Shown here: piece after piece, positions 63,001 to 64,000 of the stretch
Layout of the letters: the number at the start of each line of letters is the position of its first letter
Numbering within the stretch: position 1 is the first letter of the stretch
Assembly: GCF_028389875.1 (NCBI RefSeq)
Contig: NC_084663.1
Span: forward strand, 15,266,666 to 15,330,665
Reading direction: 5' to 3'
DNA: 64,000 nucleotides
Source: Rhea pennata
Taxonomy: Eukaryota; Chordata; Aves; Rheiformes; Rheidae
Made by a program: the position numbers and the translations under genes
The notes under the pieces: generated by a model
Told to the model about the DNA's origin: nothing
What the model saw: only the letters and a program-made list of their open reading frames with translations
Databases searched by the model: none

Positions 63001-63442
63001 GAGAAGGTCATCTCTGGGGACGGTGCAAGCCATGAGATGTGCTCACCCTCTCCCTTGCCACTGGGCAAAGGTTTCTGCAGAAATGCACCAGTAGAAGACG
63101 TGAAGAGACAGATACATCTAAATACGGGTATGTCTAAATGTGGGCAGCAAGGAGAGGTCAGACGGAGTGCAGAGGGAGCTGTGGAGGAGACTGCGTGGTG
63201 GGAGAGCGCATGCTGGCCTCGTCTGCCATGCCTTTCCCTTCAGATTATGCTCACAGCCACGTTTTAAGTGACACAGTTTAAAAAAAAAACCAAAACTTCA
63301 TGGCAGCAGCACCTGATTTCTTGGCAGGCTGCCACTGCAGGAGAAGTGCTGCTGCTGGACCTGGCCTGTGGCTCGGGGCTGTTGTGCTTGGATGACATTT
63401 ATCTTCCTGGTAGCTTTGGCCTCTAGGTTGCTATGACTCCAG
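58820..63442. other. Unique DNA, no gene recognised
   Basis: No known interspersed repeat is recognised. There is a 27-A run at 60000-60026. Frames of up to 123 codons (62896-63267, ATG-started) carry no domain. Confidence 0.5.
60000..60026 (+). repeat. Poly-A run (27)
   Basis: The longest A run in the window, preceded by 'ggagcagtaat'. If read with the preceding A residues, an AATAAA-like word is embedded at the start. The upstream 300 bp are moderately GC-rich and could be a retrocopy, but I recognise no source gene. Confidence 0.85.
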
Positions 63443-63500
63443 CTTCCTCTTTCTTCTTTCTTTCTCTCTTTCTTTTTCTTTTTTCTTCCTTTTTTTTTTT
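63443..63500 (+). repeat. Polypyrimidine tract
   Basis: CT- and T-rich run of about 58 bp ending in 11 T, just over 400 bp before the CpG-rich right edge. Confidence 0.9.
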
Positions 63501-63929
63501 AAGGAAAAAGTACTTTCTACACGTGTAAGATCCCATCCGATGAAAAGCACGCAAGCACCCCTACAAAGCATGTGTATTTTTCTTTCTTATAAACATGTAA
63601 AAACAAACTACAAACAGAATGGGAGCACTTCATCCTGAATTGTGCGGACAAAAGAGAAGCCCACGCAGAAGCAGGATTACAAGGTAACCCTGCCGCCAGC
63701 CTGGACAGCCAGCAGCAAGGGCTAACTTTAGATTTAACAACGCTGTTAAAAATAATCCTACTCCAAGCCCTCGCCCAGAAGGGCAGGAAAATTATACTAA
63801 CCCAGTGTTCAGTGAACAAATTTTCCCTGCTCGCCTATATGAATCAAACAACTAACAGAGAGTACTTTGCTTAAAGGAGAGGAAAAAAGGAGCCAGCTAG
63901 GTAGAGGGGAGGCCTGGGGGCAGTGGGGC

Positions 63930-64000
63930 ACAGGGGGGCAGACCCGCGCGGGAACAGCTGCTCGCGGGGGAGCAAGCATGCCTCGCCGCCCGCCACCGGC
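63930..64000. promoter_or_regulatory. CpG island start, cut by window end
   Basis: About nine CpG fall in the last 65 bp ('gacccgcgcggg', 'ctcgcggggg', 'cctcgccgcccg'), after G-rich sequence at 63905-63935. On the plus strand an ATG at 63978 opens MPRRPPP to the edge, which could be a start codon or chance. The island continues outside the window, so its gene, if any, cannot be judged. Confidence 0.6.

Noticed and set aside
62896..63267. 123-codon ATG-started frame
   Set aside because: Low-information composition and no homology that I recognise. Kept only as an unlikely candidate pending comparison across birds.
1..64000. tRNA genes, rRNA, CRISPR arrays or bacterial operons
   Set aside because: No tRNA B-box with a foldable cloverleaf was noticed, no regular spaced repeats, and all signals indicate vertebrate nuclear DNA.

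Overview
This window is nuclear DNA from an amniote, almost certainly a bird. CR1 non-LTR retrotransposons are the main recognisable repeats, mostly as inactivated 3' parts. I see no L1, Alu or MIR sequence. The background is AT-rich, with isolated CpG islands and short microsatellites. There is no bacterial-style gene packing, and most short open frames are chance. I recognise no known protein-coding gene, tRNA or rRNA. The stretch is best read as intergenic or intronic DNA.

Layout: 0-6.8 kb is unique AT-rich DNA with homopolymer and homopurine tracts. From 6.9 to 15.2 kb lies a cluster of CR1 copies: an internally deleted minus copy at 6.9-7.8; a plus copy tail-to-tail with a well-preserved minus copy at 11.1-12.15; and a long minus copy at 12.87-15.17. 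An unidentified segment at 12.16-12.80 lies between the last two. From 15.2 to 28.8 kb the DNA is mostly unique, with a (CA)n run and a degenerate piece resembling the avian ERV-L LTR family at 19.1-19.8. The largest CR1, with dead endonuclease and reverse transcriptase, occupies 28.87-31.58. From 31.6 to 40.1 kb the DNA is unique apart from one microsatellite. A very old CR1/L3-like copy fills 40.1-41.3.

The right third differs. It has a GC-richer unidentified block at 41.45-43.79, a compound microsatellite at 43.82-44.10, and a CpG island at 44.2-45.2. A dense CpG island sits at 52.68-53.07, and another begins at the right edge (63.93 kb). Three open segments with splice-like borders lie at 35.15, 51.88 and 55.17 kb. 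The last two flank the dense island and are the best leads for an unannotated transcription unit, but I cannot assign them to a family.

No new biological system is evident. The leads most worth checking are the 51.9-55.5 kb island and exon candidates, the 41.45-43.79 kb block with its possible relative near 12.4 kb, the inverted CR1 pair, and two unique blocks that could be conserved non-coding elements.
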